64,000 nt of DNA, taken from assembly GCF_019649055.1 (NCBI RefSeq), contig NW_026570324.1:372001-436000 (forward strand), written 5' to 3'. Shown in pieces: positions 61,787-64,000 of the stretch; within the stretch, counting starts at the first letter, position 1; each line of letters begins with the position of its first letter. Below the pieces are notes generated by a model. That model was not told the DNA's origin, made no database searches, and saw only the letters and a program-made list of their open reading frames with translations. Position numbers and translations under genes: made by a program. Source of the DNA: Paramacrobiotus metropolitanus (taxonomy: Eukaryota; Tardigrada; Eutardigrada; Parachela; Macrobiotidae).

Positions 61787-62230
61787 CACATACAAGTAGC
61801 CGATCGGCCCGATCTGACTGCTAGTTGATCTCCAAAATTTGGAAAACTCATCTTTCGTTTACATCGCAACGGATCTTCCCAGTCGATATATCAGAAGATG
61901 TAGAATTAAATTTCAAACTTTTTGATATCTAGCGGGTGGCTATTTATGGCAAATCAAGAAAGTTATGGCTGTTTTAGTTTCTCGTAGACACAGCATAGGC
62001 CCGAGCGAGGAGGCGTTGCTTGCATCGTATGTTAAGTCTACGAGAAACCAAAACAGTCATAACTATGTCGATTCGTCATAAATATGCACTCGTTAGGTAT
62101 CAAAAAGTTTGAAATTTAATTTTACATCTTCTGATATGTCGACTGAAAAGATCCGTTGAGAAGAAAATGAAAGACGAGCGTTTGAAATTTCGAGATCAAC
62201 TGGCAGTTGGTTCAGCTACTTGTTTGTATG
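61787..62230. mobile_element. Fold-back element with arms of about 180 bp
   Basis: Arms at about 61790-61990 and 62035-62228 are inverted copies: CATACAAGTAGC at the tips, then AGTTGATCTC, AACGGATCTT, TATCAGAAGATGTA, TTAAATTTCAAACTTTTTGA and TTTCTCGTAGAC. The loop is about 40-50 bp. About 85-90% of bases match by eye. No coding capacity is seen. No clean target duplication was found. Confidence 0.7.
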
Positions 62231-62628
62231 CGTGCAAAGGGGTGGAGTTACATGCATACACGTAAGGGCCTTACGTGGATGGATCTTTGGCACCGCCTTC
62301 ATACACGCATACATCTACTTTGCGCGGCAGCGAATCGCTGCCTCGTGGGTTCGGCCGTGACGTCACGTGTTTGTATGTATAGATTCCGTGTATAGATGAA
62401 GTTTGCAAACGCTAACCCACTATTGAGTTAAATGCTATTTCTACAGTGTGCAGTGGCGAAATCCCGTTGGCTGCAAAATAAGAGGCCAACAGCAGGTTTA
62501 CATAACGCCGGCATTGGCTTCCCTGTGACAGGACATACTAGCAGCTTTTTGTCATAGACTGGCCGTGGAGGCACGCTGCAGCAAAGTCAGTGGGTAGGAT
62601 GCCGCACAGTCGCACACTAACCGATCGT
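62231..62628. other. Intergenic, nothing recognised
   Basis: No gene was seen. A short self-complementary stretch, ACGTAAGGGCCTTACGT, lies near 62261. Confidence 0.4.
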
Positions 62629-62636
62629 ATCGAGAG

Positions 62637-63080
62637 TAGTGTTGGGTCGGCCCGGTCCGGCGCGGCCCGGCCCGAGCAAGAGGGCCGGGCCGTCGTTTAC
62701 ACGGCCCGGGCCGCGGGCCGATCCGGGCTGCGGCCCGACATGTCCCCGGGCCGCGGCCCGGGCCGTCTTGCAGCACAGTAATATTTCATTCCCGGATGTC
62801 ATTATGCAAGCGGCTACAGCGGGTATGTCAACGGAAAATAGACGGATTTTCGTCTAGAAACGTTTAATGCTATGAAAATTAAGAAAAACTCATCGAAAAC
62901 TACTAAATTTCAGTAAATCCCCATGAAATTTTTTTGTTTTTCCACGTCTTTTTCCATATTTAACGTCCACAACGGGCCACGGCCCGGGCCGCGCCCCGGC
63001 GCGGCCCTCCCAAAATGGCCGGGCTGACCTCGGCCCGGGCCGTTCGGGCCGCGGCCCTGGGCCGGGCCGGCCCAACACTA
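62637..63080. mobile_element. 444-bp hAT-type MITE, very GC-rich ends
   Basis: The ends are TAGTGTTGGGTCGGCCCGG and the complement CCGGGCCGGCCCAACACTA. Flanks are identical 8-bp copies of ATCGAGAG (62629-62636 and 63081-63088). An 8-bp duplication with a (C/T)AGTGTTGG-type end is typical of the hAT superfamily. Outer thirds are made of GGCCCGGGCC words and could fold strongly; the middle (about 62780-62970) is AT-rich. There are no genes; frames across it are by-products of GC content. Confidence 0.9.
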
Positions 63081-63088
63081 ATCGAGAG

Positions 63089-64000
63089 ACTGGCTGGACG
63101 CGGCGCCTTACAATTTATCGCATCGCTTTGTGCGATCTTTCCGACCTTTGACCGCGGAGGCAATATTAGTCAGGCAGTATGCTACTTCCGCTTTCCTAGG
63201 CTGTTCATTTTGGTCGACATTTATCAGGTAACCTTGGAAAATGGTTAAATGTTGAATTAGCGGGTTTTTTTTAGAAAAGCTTAAGCAGGAGTGATAACCG
63301 CTTACAGCGTTATAAAGCGTCTGTTGTGCCACAGCCATACCCAGCGGTAATGCGAGGGCATGGATTTTCTTGACTGATGCTGCCTGTTGGAAATGTAAAT
63401 GAAAACTGGCTGAGATTATTTCGCGGCATTTGGTCAATAAGCGGTTGGGAGCCCACTTGCCTGACCACACTATGCTTTAAAATACGTATCTCGGAGCTCC
63501 TTAGCTGTTTTGTCTCACTAAGGCAACGCCCGCAAATTACACTTACGTAACTGAAAGACCACGCTGATGAAATAAACTTATTCTTCCCCGGAGAAGAAAT
63601 TTGTTTCATAGTTCATATTTAGGCTCTTAACGAAATTACCTTCACATCATTCGACAACAAAACTGAGCGCCTACAGAACTGACCATCATTATTGATATTA
63701 TTACATCAGGAGCAGACAACCCGCTAAACGGGACTTCAACGTCTGGTCGGTAAAAAGCTAAACAAAAGAGAATTGCTAAGACATATCAACCGTTCGGAGA
63801 GCAAATTTGAAAAATCTAAAACAAACTAAACAGAAAACCTGCTTCAGTCTTTGTAGCATCCATCTAGAGCTTTCAGGGTTACATGGCTTAAAGCGGAAAT
63901 ATCCAACTGGCGGAGATCCATTGTGTCCCACCGCTCCGGATTGTCAGCGAACCGGACGTTTTCAAACCTAGTTTGATAAACGGTTACTGCAGCATAGCGC
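63089..64000. other. Intergenic, nothing recognised
   Basis: Short frames look random. No repeat, RNA gene or promoter was identified to the end of the window. Confidence 0.4.

Noticed and set aside
62552-63163. Pro/Gly/Arg-rich frames on both strands
   Set aside because: They are produced by the GC-rich arms of the hAT MITE.

Overview
This is eukaryotic, animal-type DNA. Host genes have short GT-AG introns (about 70-116 bp), TATA boxes and AATAAA signals. There are astacin metalloprotease copies, small secreted peptides and a dense load of animal-type mobile elements. The element mix (Ty3/Gypsy, PAT-like tyrosine-recombinase retroelement, LINEs with a restriction-like endonuclease tail, hAT-like and other inverted-repeat elements, KDZ-like transposase) suits a small ecdysozoan such as a tardigrade or arthropod. 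The exact organism cannot be read from the sequence, and this is inference. No rRNA, tRNA or CRISPR was seen.

Positions 1-20,930 are one very long Ty3/Gypsy-like fossil, all on the + strand. It has an AGCT/GATC-rich leader, a coiled-coil and Asn/Gly-rich gag block, an aspartic protease, and RT-RNase H-integrase. Then come about 7 kb of extra frames that do not look like an envelope, one of which carries a linker-histone-like (H15) signature. A structured noncoding tail ends it.

Positions 21,400-33,300 hold two copies of a small secreted-protein gene. Copy B (32,450-33,286) looks intact: TATA box, signal peptide, one intron. Copy A (21,425-30,798) is dead and has been split three times: by a 193-bp MITE in its promoter, by a 3.9-kb transposon whose 9-bp target duplication is the TATA box itself, and by a 4.4-kb gag-only LTR element in its 5' leader. 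The 3.9-kb transposon itself carries a LINE tail that is split by a further MITE.

Positions 35,530-43,294 are bracketed by inverted arrays of a GGCTATTTTGCCGCA motif. Inside lie a miniature LTR element (TRIM) with a clean 5-bp target duplication and a further insert in its 3' LTR, a faint gag-like relic, a 17-bp GC-rich minisatellite and a 94-bp tandem repeat.

Positions 43,300-51,100 carry a LINE with a restriction-like endonuclease tail (split by a second LINE's 3' end), an astacin relic, a complete gene for a 62-residue nine-cysteine secreted peptide, a truncated LINE reverse transcriptase, and a 20-unit, 79-bp satellite. Positions 51,159-56,078 are a whole-looking PAT/Ngaro-type element with split direct repeats.

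Positions 56,500-64,000 hold a KDZ-like transposase piece, a perfect 56-bp inverted repeat, a multi-exon astacin gene with an in-frame TGA near the propeptide junction, two fold-back repeats, and a hAT-type MITE with an exact 8-bp target duplication. The host genes do not form a pathway. The clearest functional links are within paralog sets: three astacin copies and two secreted-protein copies.
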